Part shown: one piece after another, positions 42,051 through 51,263 of the stretch | How positions within the stretch are numbered: position 1 is the stretch's first letter | How the letters are laid out: the number at the start of each line of letters is the position of its first letter | Source of the DNA: Deltaproteobacteria bacterium | GTDB lineage: Bacteria; Myxococcota_C; UBA6777 | Direction of reading: 5' to 3' | DNA: 64,000 bases | Assembly (NCBI GenBank): GCA_002731275.1 | Contig: PCBK01000017.1 | Coordinates: 1 to 64,000, forward strand | Notes under the pieces: generated by a model | Told to the model about the DNA's origin: nothing | Database searches by the model: none | Seen by the model: the letters and a program-made list of their open reading frames with translations, nothing else | Position numbers and translations under genes: made by a program

Positions 42051-43343
42051 ATGCCCCGCAACCTCTCGGCCTCACAACTCAGTGGAAACATGCGCTCTCG
42101 TAGCGTCATCCTATCGGTGTGTCTGCTACTCGCGGTCCTGCTTCACGCGCCGTTCTTCTTGATTCCTTCTTCTTGGCTCTTTTCGGACACGCCTCTCCCC
42201 AAGAAACGAACCCTCGTCGTCCAAAGACTGTACCGCACTTCAAAAGGTAAATACAAACGCCGAAAAGTCCGGATGCAAAAATCGTCCGTGCGTCGGAGAC
42301 TCGCAGAGAAGCGCAAGAAAAAGCGTAAAGAGCCCGATCCTAAGAAGGTGAAAGGACAAGTCGTCGACCTCGCGCCAAGTCCCAGTGACAAAGCGCCCAA
42401 AGACGCGAAGTATCTAAGCCAGTACAACACTTACGCAAAGAAAGAGACCGTCAGCCGACACAGGCGACTCAAATACAAACTCGCGACGAAAAAATTGCTG
42501 CGAAAGAAACGCGCCAAGCCCAAGAAAGGCCGGCTTGTCAGCCGTGGGATCAGTATTCGCAGCCGTAAGCCCTTCAAAGCCAACCCCAAACGTGCGCAAA
42601 AAGCCCCCTCCAAGGCCCAAAAACAACGAAAACGTGCGGCCAAAAAACCGAACAAACGACGTCTCGCGATCCCCAAAGTTCGAAAGAAGCGACGTCTGCG
42701 ACTGACAAAGTCGCAAAAAGCGCGCCTGCGATACCAAAGGAAAAACCAACGTATGATCCCAGGAAGAGGCCGCTTTTTGAGCCTCGGCATCGGGAAACTA
42801 TCCCTGAAAACCGCCCCCAACAATGGCAGCAAACAGGGTCAAAAAGGCGGTCGCTCAAGCGCAGGTGCAGGCGCACCAAATGTCGTCGATCTTCGCCCCG
42901 ACTTTGGGACACTCTCTCGTATCCAGGGAGCCCCCGCACCTGACGACATTGACGCCCCCAAAGGCGAGGAGACCGCGCTCAACTCAAAACGTTGGCTGTA
43001 CGCGTCCTTCTTCAACCGAGTCAAAAAGCTGATCGCCCAACACTGGAACCCCGTAAAAGTCTACCAAAGACGCGATCCATACCTCAACGTATACGGTGTC
43101 AAACGACGCACAACCATGCTCACAGTTACGCTCAGGGCAAATGGTAAACTCGAAAAGCTGAGCGTCTCCAATTCGAGTGGATTGACCTTCCTCGACAGAG
43201 AGGCGATGAGAAGTATCCGCGCTGCCTCTCCCTTTCCAAATCCCCCCAAAGCGCTCGTGTCCAAAGGACAAATCCGCTTCAAATTTGGCTTCACTTTAAG
43301 CCTCTCCAACAAAAGAGACCTCTTCAGAATCTTCCGAAGATAA
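42051..43343 (+). CDS. TonB-family protein with highly basic linker
   Basis: The protein has 430 residues; a second ATG at 42090 is an equally possible start because neither has a strong ribosome binding site. One membrane helix near the N-terminus (SVILSVCLLLAVLLHAPFFL) anchors it in the inner membrane. Residues 50-235 are extremely rich in Lys and Arg (KRKKKRKEPDPKKVKG and similar), where classical TonB is Pro-rich. The last 110 residues resemble the TonB C-terminal domain (LTVTLRANGKLEKLSVSNSSG, AMRSIRAASPFPNPP). It may transmit force to outer-membrane receptors, but no ExbB or ExbD is nearby. Confidence 0.75.
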   Translation: MPRNLSASQLSGNMRSRSVILSVCLLLAVLLHAPFFLIPSSWLFSDTPLPKKRTLVVQRLYRTSKGKYKRRKVRMQKSSVRRRLAEKRKKKRKEPDPKKVKGQVVDLAPSPSDKAPKDAKYLSQYNTYAKKETVSRHRRLKYKLATKKLLRKKRAKPKKGRLVSRGISIRSRKPFKANPKRAQKAPSKAQKQRKRAAKKPNKRRLAIPKVRKKRRLRLTKSQKARLRYQRKNQRMIPGRGRFLSLGIGKLSLKTAPNNGSKQGQKGGRSSAGAGAPNVVDLRPDFGTLSRIQGAPAPDDIDAPKGEETALNSKRWLYASFFNRVKKLIAQHWNPVKVYQRRDPYLNVYGVKRRTTMLTVTLRANGKLEKLSVSNSSGLTFLDREAMRSIRAASPFPNPPKALVSKGQIRFKFGFTLSLSNKRDLFRIFRR

Positions 43344-43500
43344 CGTTTTGACAGAAAAACATGCGCCCACAAAATCAACGAATGGTGGCTCCACTCCCTG
43401 TATTCGAAGGCTGCGTAAGGTTTTGTAAGTTCAGGCTTTGTGTAAGAAGATCGTGTGTTTTGGTAGGTTTGGGCCTTGTGCCCAAGATAACGTAGAGGCT

Positions 43501-44751
43501 TCAGGAGAGGGCTTTGAGCATCCGTGCGACACTTTGTCTGTGTCCACCAGAGAGATCTTTGAGCAAGTTCCAGATGATCTTGACGCCGAGATTGGGGTCA
43601 CTGCGCAGCAGATCGAGAAACTCAGTGCGTGGGATCTCCAAGAGGCGCACCTGGTTCTCGGCCTTGGCCGTGACCAGACGCCCCTGCCCATCGACAAGTG
43701 AGAGTAATCCAAAGTGTTGGCCAGTTTCGACAGTCGCGACCCAATGCTCTCCCCGGGAGAGTGTGACCTGTCCGTCAAACACGATGAACAAAGAGCGCTC
43801 AGCAGTGTCTTCTGTGAAGATCGTCTCGCCAGAGATATAATCTTGTGTGTGTCCAAGTTTGAGCACACGAGTGGTCTCACCAGGCTTCAATCCACGAAGA
43901 ATCGGAGAGTTTGAGAGGCTTCGGCCGATATCGACTTCTGTGGTAGGTACGTAGTGTTCGGGAGAGGAGAGACGTATCGCGACAGCGGTGATGTTGTCAC
44001 TTCCTCCGCGTGCGTTGGCACAGTCAATGAGTCGAGGGACGATCCTGTGACCTGCGGGCTCTTCGAGGACTGTGATGATCTCGTGGTTTTCGAGATAGCC
44101 ATGAAGCCCATCAGAACACAATAAGAACTGATCACCGGGTTCAAGGGTAAAGAATTCAACTTGCGGATCGAGCTCTTCACCTTTTCCGATGGCCTGGATA
44201 AGGACGTTCTTAAATGGCGAAAATTTCGCTTGTTCTTCGGTGATGTACCCCTCTTTGACCTGCTGCGCGACGAGGGAGTGATCTTCTGTGAGCTGGGAAA
44301 GCTCGCGATACCGGACGCGATAGATCCTTGAATCACCGATATGGGCGATAATACCAGTATTCCCTTGGAGGATCATGGCGGTCAATGTTGTCCCCATGGA
44401 GACATCGGGACCTATCTCTCTGCGCAAGCGAAGGATCTCGGCATTGGCCGCGACGACAGCTTGCGTCACAAGCTCACCGACTTTTTCTTTCACAGCGCTG
44501 TCATTGGGTTGTTCTGCGATTTTGCGAACGAGGTCACGTTCGTTATAGATGGTCGCGCTGAAGGTCTCAATGGCGCGGCGGCTGGCTTTTTCGCCTTCGA
44601 CACCACCACCCATACCATCAGCGACAACAAACAAGCCGTTGAGCGCATCGACGAGGTAATTGTCCTCGTTTTTCTTGCGGACCTGCCCTAGATCTGTACC
44701 CACCCAGGATTCAATTTGAAAGGGAGGTGCCTGATTTTGCGACGTATTCAC
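43501..44751 (-). CDS. PP2C-type protein phosphatase with cyclic-nucleotide-binding-like domain
   Basis: The protein has 416 residues from a GTG at 44751, with AAGGGG 6 bases upstream; a TTG at 44790 has no ribosome binding site. The PP2C part (about 15-260) has GTDLGQVRKKNEDNYL, VADGMGGG with D45, GDSRIYR, SDGLHGYL and GGSDNITAVAI, all the metal-binding Asp. The C-terminal part (about 285-400) is a cNMP-binding/CRP-type barrel (SGETIFTEDTAERSLFIVFDG and FGLLSLVDGQGR). It should reverse Ser/Thr kinase action, with a possible ligand switch. Several kinase-like genes are at the right end of the window. Confidence 0.9.
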   Translation of the reverse strand: MNTSQNQAPPFQIESWVGTDLGQVRKKNEDNYLVDALNGLFVVADGMGGGVEGEKASRRAIETFSATIYNERDLVRKIAEQPNDSAVKEKVGELVTQAVVAANAEILRLRREIGPDVSMGTTLTAMILQGNTGIIAHIGDSRIYRVRYRELSQLTEDHSLVAQQVKEGYITEEQAKFSPFKNVLIQAIGKGEELDPQVEFFTLEPGDQFLLCSDGLHGYLENHEIITVLEEPAGHRIVPRLIDCANARGGSDNITAVAIRLSSPEHYVPTTEVDIGRSLSNSPILRGLKPGETTRVLKLGHTQDYISGETIFTEDTAERSLFIVFDGQVTLSRGEHWVATVETGQHFGLLSLVDGQGRLVTAKAENQVRLLEIPRTEFLDLLRSDPNLGVKIIWNLLKDLSGGHRQSVARMLKALS

Positions 44752-44932
44752 GTGCCACCCCTTGTGGAATGAGAGTGTCTGTTGATACAACAGAGAAAAC
44801 GTTATAGGATGAATGAATCATTCGAGAGAATCGATTATAACGAATGTGATCTTCTTTCTCAAGCAAAGACTTTCAACGGCACACAACAATGATCCGTAGT
44901 GTCGGTTTCTTCGAACCCATGAGAGGATTGAT

Positions 44933-46066
44933 ATGTCTACAAAAACATCGCCGTCGCCCACACAGGCGCCTTGTGCCCAGCCACAAGAGCAGTCGACAAA
45001 GACGTACTCCAGACGCGCAATGTTAACAGCAGGCGCAACGAGTTTGGCCGGTTTGTGTTTGGGCGCAGAGGACCTCTTTGCCGCAGATGATACGCTCACA
45101 CATCAGAAGATCCCTCATCTCTCAGGCATTGGCGATGTCGGGGGGATGGTCAGAGGGGTAGGACAACGGCGCCAAGGGTATGTGCTGGAAGTCCACCACC
45201 GCTCGGTATATCCCAACACCATCTATCCTGTGAAGGGAGCCGCCGCCAAACAGATGGTGGATACATTCATCAAAACGTACACCAAAAAATCGACCGTCGC
45301 AGATGCTTGGGGACAATTTGTGGGGCCAGGTGATGTCGTTGGGATCCTCGTCGACGCGATCGGCAAACAGCAAGCTCGTGTCCGCCCTGCCGTCATTAAA
45401 GCTATCGCGCTAGGTTTGATCGCGGCTGGCGTCAACGCCAACCACATCATTGTATGGACACGCCACGGAAAGTATCTCCCACAAGTCGGCTTCAAGATCA
45501 ACTGGACCAAAAACGGCGTGCGCGCGGTCGGTGCAGATCAGATGGGGTTTGATGCACGCCACGGTTTCCGCATCAAATCAGGACTCTTCGGACAGACCTG
45601 CGCCATCTCCAAGATCGTCTCTCGCTACTGCACCCATATCATCAACGTCGCGAGCCTTCAGGATCACCCAGTCATCGGCTGTCGACTCTCACTCGCCCAA
45701 CAGATCCTCGCCTCTTATTCATGTTCGGGCTCATTTGTCCGCAAGTGGGGTGGCCCAGATATTGGCGTGATCTCCAAACAGACGATTATCCGACAAAAGT
45801 TCATTTTGCACATGATCGACGGTCTCGCAGGCACATATGATGGTGGTTTGAGTGGGTGGAATCCCCAGGTCATTATGGGTGGGACAGATCCCGTCGCGCT
45901 CGATCGGATTGGCTTCTCTAAGATCGAAGCCGCGCGACGCCGAACCGCCGCGACTCTCATCTCAAACTCCAGACGTAACCCCCAATACATCGGGCTCGCA
46001 GACACAAATGGGCTCGGAGAATCCGACCTCCTCAAGATCAAGCATCAAAAAGTCTTTCTTCGATAA
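44933..46066 (+). CDS. Tat-exported DUF362-like protein
   Basis: The protein has 377 residues with GAGGATT before the ATG. A twin-arginine signal is present (YSRRAMLTAGATSLAGL, about 26-45), so a folded, perhaps cofactor-loaded, protein is exported. The mature part has DVVGILVDAIGK, HIINVASLQDHPVIGC and GGTDPVALDRIG, as in DUF362 proteins. No ferredoxin Cys cluster is seen, unlike some relatives. The reaction is unknown. It is divergent from the phosphatase gene and convergent with sppA, with 38 bases between the ends. Confidence 0.78.
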   Translation: MSTKTSPSPTQAPCAQPQEQSTKTYSRRAMLTAGATSLAGLCLGAEDLFAADDTLTHQKIPHLSGIGDVGGMVRGVGQRRQGYVLEVHHRSVYPNTIYPVKGAAAKQMVDTFIKTYTKKSTVADAWGQFVGPGDVVGILVDAIGKQQARVRPAVIKAIALGLIAAGVNANHIIVWTRHGKYLPQVGFKINWTKNGVRAVGADQMGFDARHGFRIKSGLFGQTCAISKIVSRYCTHIINVASLQDHPVIGCRLSLAQQILASYSCSGSFVRKWGGPDIGVISKQTIIRQKFILHMIDGLAGTYDGGLSGWNPQVIMGGTDPVALDRIGFSKIEAARRRTAATLISNSRRNPQYIGLADTNGLGESDLLKIKHQKVFLR

Positions 46067-46104
46067 GACCCTTTTCCGCTTCTACCCCCAACGCTCCCCC
46101 TTCT

Positions 46105-48657
46105 CTACTGAACGGTCACCTCATTGGGTTCGACAGCCCATACATTCACACTTTGCAGCCGCTGAAAGATCTGCTTATAGCGTTGGAGTGTCTGCAAGAT
46201 ATGCGCGGTGGATGGTCCTCGCTGGACGGAGATAGAAGGCAACCCCGAGAGGCTCAATCGCCATGAAGGAAAACGTGGCCAACCCACCACATCAAGCTTC
46301 GCCTGTTTTGGGATCTGCGCCCTGATACGGACACGCTCGATAGCCTTCCAGAGACCGCCAAAGTCATCGATAAGACCATGCTTTTTGGCACGGATCCCTG
46401 ACCACACACGTCCAGCAGCCAATCGCTTCACCTTCTCCAGTTTCATCTTGCGCCCTTTTACAACCTTGTCCAAAAACTGCTCGTAATTGACGAGGATAGA
46501 GGCCAACAATTGCTTTCGCTGAAGCTTGCTGAAGGCACGAAAGGGACTGAAAATATCGGCCATCTCCCCACGTTTTTGGATCTTGACATGGGCACCGATT
46601 TTCTTCATCAACCCTGAAAAGTCGAACTTCCCTGTGTAGATCCCAATCGAGCCCGTGATCGTCCCAGGCATCGCGAGGATCTCATGAGCGGGCGCCGCGA
46701 CGTAATATCCTCCAGACGCTGCGACCCCTCCCATCGAGACAACGACAGGCTTGACGCGCTTGAGCTTCTCGACATAGCGCCAGATCGTATCCGCCGCAAT
46801 GACTGAGCCGCCAGGAGAATCCACACGCAGCACAACCCCCTTCACGCTCGGATCAAAGCGGGCTTTGATCAGCAACTTCACGATCGTCCGCGAACCAGAG
46901 AGATGTGTCCCAAACAAGGGATCGTCCAAATTCGGCCCAGAGACGATCGCGCCATCGACGTAGATGACGGCGATCTTGTCACGACCACGCCACCGCTCTT
47001 TGACATAGCGACGACGGACGTATTTGACATCAAATGTGTAGGGGATCTTGATGTGCTTACGGAGCTTTTGCTCAAACATATCCCAGTAAAAGACATCATC
47101 GACAAGACCACGCTTTTTGGCCTGCGCAGCGGAAAAAATACCATGACGAAACCAGGACTTGATCACAGAGAGCTTCCGCCCCCGGCTCTTACTGAGTCCC
47201 TTTTGAAGGACACCAAAGAGATCGTCAAGCAGCGCGTTCGAGGCCTCTTTGTGTGCAGGCGTAAAGCCCGTCTTCGTGTAGGTGTTGGGCGCTGTTTTGT
47301 ACTTCCCAAACTTCAAGAATTCGGCTTTTACACCGACCTTTGCAAAGGTATCTGCCCAGAAGATACGACGACTCGCCAATCCACCAAGTTGCACGTTCCC
47401 AACAGGGCTCATGAAGACCTTATCAGCGACACTCGCGACAAAATACGTGCGTAAATTCATACCAGTCGCATACACGACGATCTTCTTCTTCTTTTTGCGG
47501 ATCGCTTCGAGGGCCTCTCGCAACTCTTCGAGCTTGGCGACACTACAACGTAGATTCCCCAACCGCAGAAGGAGACCAACGACCTTTGGATCATATGCGA
47601 TCCGGTAGAGAGCTTGCAGGACCCGCAAAAAGGTCGGCTGACCTGCTGTGAGTGTCAATCCAAGCTGACGCTCAGGCAATGTCCCACCGAGATCCAACAA
47701 CACCATCTTCCCACCAGTACGAATGAGCGGACGGTGAGGTTTTCCACGAACCCAGGCTGAGACGGTCATATTTTGAAACGTCGTCTGGTTGCCCAGACCG
47801 ATCATCCCAGTCGAGCTGACACCCACACGACCAAAGCGAAACGCCAGATACGCCCCCACCATCACTCCCATCCCAGGGATGAAGTTGTTTTGGTAATTGG
47901 CGCTGTGTGCGAAACTCGCTCCCAACACCCAGCCGTGAAGAGGCTCACCTTCGAGGCGATAGCGAAAGTCAATCCGCCCTGTCGTCTCAGGTAAAGACAC
48001 ATCAGCAGAGAGACTCAAGCGCGCGTTGGAGAGTGGTCGAATCGACAACCCAACCTCCCAAGTCCGAGGCGTCACGACAGTGCCAAAGCGCGGCGCCAAG
48101 ACGTTACGGACATTGACACCGACGGACAGTATATTCAGCGGACGCCATAGCAACCCAACGTCGAACTGGAAGAGATTGGAAAAACCGACCTCATCGCCGA
48201 TCAACAGGTGAGCAGTCAGTGATGTGGAGAGTGTGGGATGGATCAAGACAGCCGATCCCAATGAAGCGCGCAAATGCGCACCAAGCTGCTCTCCAGCAGC
48301 GTTGGCAGAGTCCGGATAGAGGTACTGTAACCCAACAGAGGTGGACAACAATCCCAAAAATCGCTGGGACCAAAAGAGCGCGAGGCCATCTCCGTTCAGC
48401 GACGGATCTTGGGCAGCAGTCGGCTCCCAAGGCACGCGAAGTCCTGTATGCGTCAAAGAGAAGATCCACCCTTCCTGAAACCCTGTTGACGCTGTATTGA
48501 GCCGAAAAGAGACCGCGTCATCGTGATCTGCGATCGAACCCCAAGGGACAAACACCCCATCGACAGGGACATTATTTGCCCACACATTGGGAGCAGGCCA
48601 CAACAGCAGCGAAACAAAGAGCAAAGACACAACACGACGAAGAACACAACAGGTCAT
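46105..48657 (-). CDS. sppA: Barrel-fused signal peptide peptidase SppA
   Basis: The protein has 850 residues, against about 600 for E. coli SppA. A signal peptide (1-27) is followed by about 280 residues of alternating strands (LSVGVNVRNVLAPRFG, VMVGAYLAFRFGRVG) that look like an outer-membrane barrel or beta domain. The tandem SppA domains follow from about 300. The general base Lys is in FGKYKTA and the Ser nucleophile is in GGVAASGGYY, so the enzyme looks active. It digests signal peptides or membrane fragments. It overlaps the preceding gene by 4 bases (ATGA), which implies coupled translation. Confidence 0.88.
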   Translation of the reverse strand: MTCCVLRRVVSLLFVSLLLWPAPNVWANNVPVDGVFVPWGSIADHDDAVSFRLNTASTGFQEGWIFSLTHTGLRVPWEPTAAQDPSLNGDGLALFWSQRFLGLLSTSVGLQYLYPDSANAAGEQLGAHLRASLGSAVLIHPTLSTSLTAHLLIGDEVGFSNLFQFDVGLLWRPLNILSVGVNVRNVLAPRFGTVVTPRTWEVGLSIRPLSNARLSLSADVSLPETTGRIDFRYRLEGEPLHGWVLGASFAHSANYQNNFIPGMGVMVGAYLAFRFGRVGVSSTGMIGLGNQTTFQNMTVSAWVRGKPHRPLIRTGGKMVLLDLGGTLPERQLGLTLTAGQPTFLRVLQALYRIAYDPKVVGLLLRLGNLRCSVAKLEELREALEAIRKKKKKIVVYATGMNLRTYFVASVADKVFMSPVGNVQLGGLASRRIFWADTFAKVGVKAEFLKFGKYKTAPNTYTKTGFTPAHKEASNALLDDLFGVLQKGLSKSRGRKLSVIKSWFRHGIFSAAQAKKRGLVDDVFYWDMFEQKLRKHIKIPYTFDVKYVRRRYVKERWRGRDKIAVIYVDGAIVSGPNLDDPLFGTHLSGSRTIVKLLIKARFDPSVKGVVLRVDSPGGSVIAADTIWRYVEKLKRVKPVVVSMGGVAASGGYYVAAPAHEILAMPGTITGSIGIYTGKFDFSGLMKKIGAHVKIQKRGEMADIFSPFRAFSKLQRKQLLASILVNYEQFLDKVVKGRKMKLEKVKRLAAGRVWSGIRAKKHGLIDDFGGLWKAIERVRIRAQIPKQAKLDVVGWPRFPSWRLSLSGLPSISVQRGPSTAHILQTLQRYKQIFQRLQSVNVWAVEPNEVTVQ

Positions 48658-49898
48658 TCGATCTCCCGAAAGCGCGGAATCTGAAAAAGATCTTTCAGCA
48701 CTTCATCAAAATAATCAGGCATGTACCGTATCCAGACTTTGATCGGAAGATCATCGATACGGGTTTTAGGCGAGATGCCACAAGCAAACATAAATTCCAT
48801 CAGGTAACTCACGTTTCTCGCAAGGTGGCCTCGATAAGACTGGTTCATTCGCTGACGAATGATGCGATTTTCGTGCATACTCCGACCGATCTCGGATTCC
48901 AACATCTCCTGAAAGTCGCTGATGATAAGCTCGATATGAATGGAGTCTTCACCACTGAGGACGAACTGGCGAAAGTCACCCTCCACACGATCGCGACGTA
49001 AACCTCGATGAACCAGACGATCAAGGGCTATCGTTGAGAGAGGCTGCGCGAGTAGTTCTTCTTTGTTGGGTGCGTAACGAAACACGACATTGGTCGCATT
49101 GTAATGACCGCGGTGATGCTCGATCTCGATGATCTCACAGTGAGGATGCTCTTTGAGCAACTGGATCACTTTCGGTTGCTCATACTCCTCAGCGATCACC
49201 TTCACACCAAGTACATCTTCGAGGATGAACGCCTGCTCTTTTGGAAAAAGTTGCCCCCGACTCAACGCCATCGCGATGCGACTCTCTGCCCGTTCAAACT
49301 CATCGTTCATTTGCTCCGGCGTCGAGATTAGCTCGCTCTTATGAATCCCCATGATATCGGCACGCTCTTGAGCAAGTAGATCCGCACGTTGTTTGATCTG
49401 CTTGTAGATGTAATCGCTGATCCGTCGCGCCCCCTTCTCCGCGATACGACGGACCCTCTTGATGCGACGAGAACCGATATACGCAGGTTTTCCTTGGCGC
49501 TCTACAGAGTAAAGGACTCCAGAGAAAGGAGTCTCACGCAAGTAGCGCTCAGGATGCTGTTCATAACGTCTGTTTAGACTGATGATCCGCTCGTTGACGT
49601 AGCGAGGATTTTGCACGAGCAGATCTTTGAGCTCACCTTTGTTGCTGACGGTCTGTTCTTGGACCTTGTCGCCCGAGAATTGTGGAAAAAACCACTGCGC
49701 AAAGTCACGACCAAGTCGGTTGATCCACAAGCTGTTGAAGTTGATCAACGTTTTCAACGTGACGAGATCAGCAGGTTCGAGTTGATCGGCGAGCCAGCGA
49801 CGTGTAATATCGTAGAGTTGTTGACGATGTAGAAAGCTGTTGATACGGATCATAACAAACGCCCCCAAAACCAAGAAAAAAAGATTGTACACTCTCAT
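48654..49898 (-). CDS. Hypothetical protein, possible RelA/SpoT-like fold
   Basis: The protein has 414 residues from an ATG at 49898 with a poor ribosome binding site; an ATG at 49853 has a G-rich stretch upstream and would remove a hydrophobic N-terminus (FFLVLGAFVMI). The middle has ILEDVLGVKVIAEEYEQ, a HHRGHYNATNVVF motif, and IHIELIISDFQEMLESEIG. This order faintly recalls RelA/SpoT synthetase domains (D-x-x-G-x-R, GYRSxH, E-x-Q-x-R-T), but the key residues are not all there, so it is only a suggestion. It starts 18 bases after the small gene upstream and is coupled to sppA. Confidence 0.6.
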   Translation of the reverse strand: MRVYNLFFLVLGAFVMIRINSFLHRQQLYDITRRWLADQLEPADLVTLKTLINFNSLWINRLGRDFAQWFFPQFSGDKVQEQTVSNKGELKDLLVQNPRYVNERIISLNRRYEQHPERYLRETPFSGVLYSVERQGKPAYIGSRRIKRVRRIAEKGARRISDYIYKQIKQRADLLAQERADIMGIHKSELISTPEQMNDEFERAESRIAMALSRGQLFPKEQAFILEDVLGVKVIAEEYEQPKVIQLLKEHPHCEIIEIEHHRGHYNATNVVFRYAPNKEELLAQPLSTIALDRLVHRGLRRDRVEGDFRQFVLSGEDSIHIELIISDFQEMLESEIGRSMHENRIIRQRMNQSYRGHLARNVSYLMEFMFACGISPKTRIDDLPIKVWIRYMPDYFDEVLKDLFQIPRFREIE

Positions 49899-49916
49899 AC
49901 CGATGAGAGCGAGATA

Positions 49917-50156
49917 TCAGCGAGCACGGACGAAGCGGTGACCGCTGACGCCAGGCGCTGAGACGACCTCCATGACACGCATACGTCGGCGATGAGGCTC
50001 TTCTTTGAGCTGATCCATCACGCTACGAAAGGTCTCTGTTCGCGCAGCTTCTTGTGCGTCGATCGACTGAACACGCCGGGCAGACTCATGCCAATGAATG
50101 GAATCAACACGCTCGGCATTGGACCGATGAACACGACCTATCGCAGAGATACGCAT
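49917..50156 (-). CDS. Small hypothetical protein
   Basis: The protein has 79 residues. The ATG at 50156 has GGAGGA with good spacing; a longer open frame from 50261 is rejected. It is Arg- and His-rich with no membrane helix. It has no recognised motif. It is first of a minus-strand run of three with the 48654 gene and sppA. Confidence 0.6.
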   Translation of the reverse strand: MRISAIGRVHRSNAERVDSIHWHESARRVQSIDAQEAARTETFRSVMDQLKEEPHRRRMRVMEVVSAPGVSGHRFVRAR

Positions 50157-50319
50157 ACTTTCTCCTCCATTTTTATCCACAGAACCGGTGTTTGTCTGTT
50201 TTGTCCTGGAAAATCTTGACCCAACAGAGTATAACATAGAACCCTGTTGACACAATATCATGCATTGTTGGTGATTTCATATTCGTAATCATGTGCAAGA
50301 CCCCCCGAAGGAAGACAAG

Positions 50320-51153
50320 ATGCAGATGGCAAACCATTCGGCTCCCCAAGAAGCCCATTGGCTCCAAATTTTCTGGCAACTGGAAAAAGGCAATCATCCC
50401 ATCCGTCCAACACTGACGACCCCTTCGGAGAAAGTAGAGGACGTCCTCACACGTGCGCTTATGGAATTCCATACACTCGGTTATATCGACTCACCAGAGT
50501 CATTTAGCGCCCCCTCCCAGCTCAGCAACTTCTGGAATCTCTCCGTACTTGACGACGGTTTGCAACGCACGCTCAAGCTCGATCAAACGCTCGAAGCACA
50601 AGGTGTTACAGAAGGAAGCAAGATCTTCATCCAAGCGCTGTCACGTCCTGCGCTTGCACAGCACGTCGATCCAGAGCTCCCAGTGCTCAAGGAAGGCTCC
50701 AACCTGCTCGTGTTCGCGCTCGTCTTTTGTATTCTGCTGCTTGTTGGAGCGATCGTCTTCGTCGCGTTGAGTGGTCCAGCCAAAAAACCAGCCAAGCGCG
50801 GAAACACCCCGACAAAGAACCTTACGCTCCCGACAGACACTGAGATACCATCCTTCTCAACGGAGAAACTGACAGCATCAAAAGACGCAGGTGCTGCCGA
50901 AAAAGCCGCCGAGGTCCTCCCAGAAGAAGCCCCCCCCGAAAAAGAAGCGCTCCCTGAACCTGCACCCCCCAAGAAACGCAAGGTCGTCAAGAAGAAGCGC
51001 AAAAAACGCAAGCTCATCAAGAGAAAGCGCAAGAGACGCAAAAAAGTACGTCGACGTCGTTCCAAGCGTCGAGTCAAGAAGAAGCGCAAGGCCACCAAAA
51101 GAAAGCGCAAGAGGCGCAAAAAAGTACGTCGACGTCCTACCAAACGTCGCTAA
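50320..51153 (+). CDS. Membrane protein: ubiquitin-like domain, one helix, very basic tail
   Basis: The protein has 277 residues from the ATG at 50320, with GAAGGAAG 5 bases upstream. Residues 27-106 look like a beta-grasp, ubiquitin or YukD/EsaB-like domain (LDQTLEAQGVTEGSKIFIQAL at its end). One membrane helix spans about 129-151. A Pro/Glu/Ala linker leads to a tail of about 60 residues made almost only of Lys and Arg. The tail holds a duplicated KRKRRKKVRRR block encoded by 78-bp direct repeats (51023 and 51101). YukD-like domains occur in type VII-like secretion, but no other such gene is here. It could bind nucleic acid or lipid heads with its tail; this is a guess. Confidence 0.7.
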   Translation: MQMANHSAPQEAHWLQIFWQLEKGNHPIRPTLTTPSEKVEDVLTRALMEFHTLGYIDSPESFSAPSQLSNFWNLSVLDDGLQRTLKLDQTLEAQGVTEGSKIFIQALSRPALAQHVDPELPVLKEGSNLLVFALVFCILLLVGAIVFVALSGPAKKPAKRGNTPTKNLTLPTDTEIPSFSTEKLTASKDAGAAEKAAEVLPEEAPPEKEALPEPAPPKKRKVVKKKRKKRKLIKRKRKRRKKVRRRRSKRRVKKKRKATKRKRKRRKKVRRRPTKRR

Positions 51154-51263
51154 TCCCGCCTTTTGTGCTTTCATCGATTCGCCAAACACCCCCAACATCT
51201 TTGATCTCATTCATCAACAAACCAAACGCCCCCATCATCACAGTAGTATGAGAAAGGAAGCGC

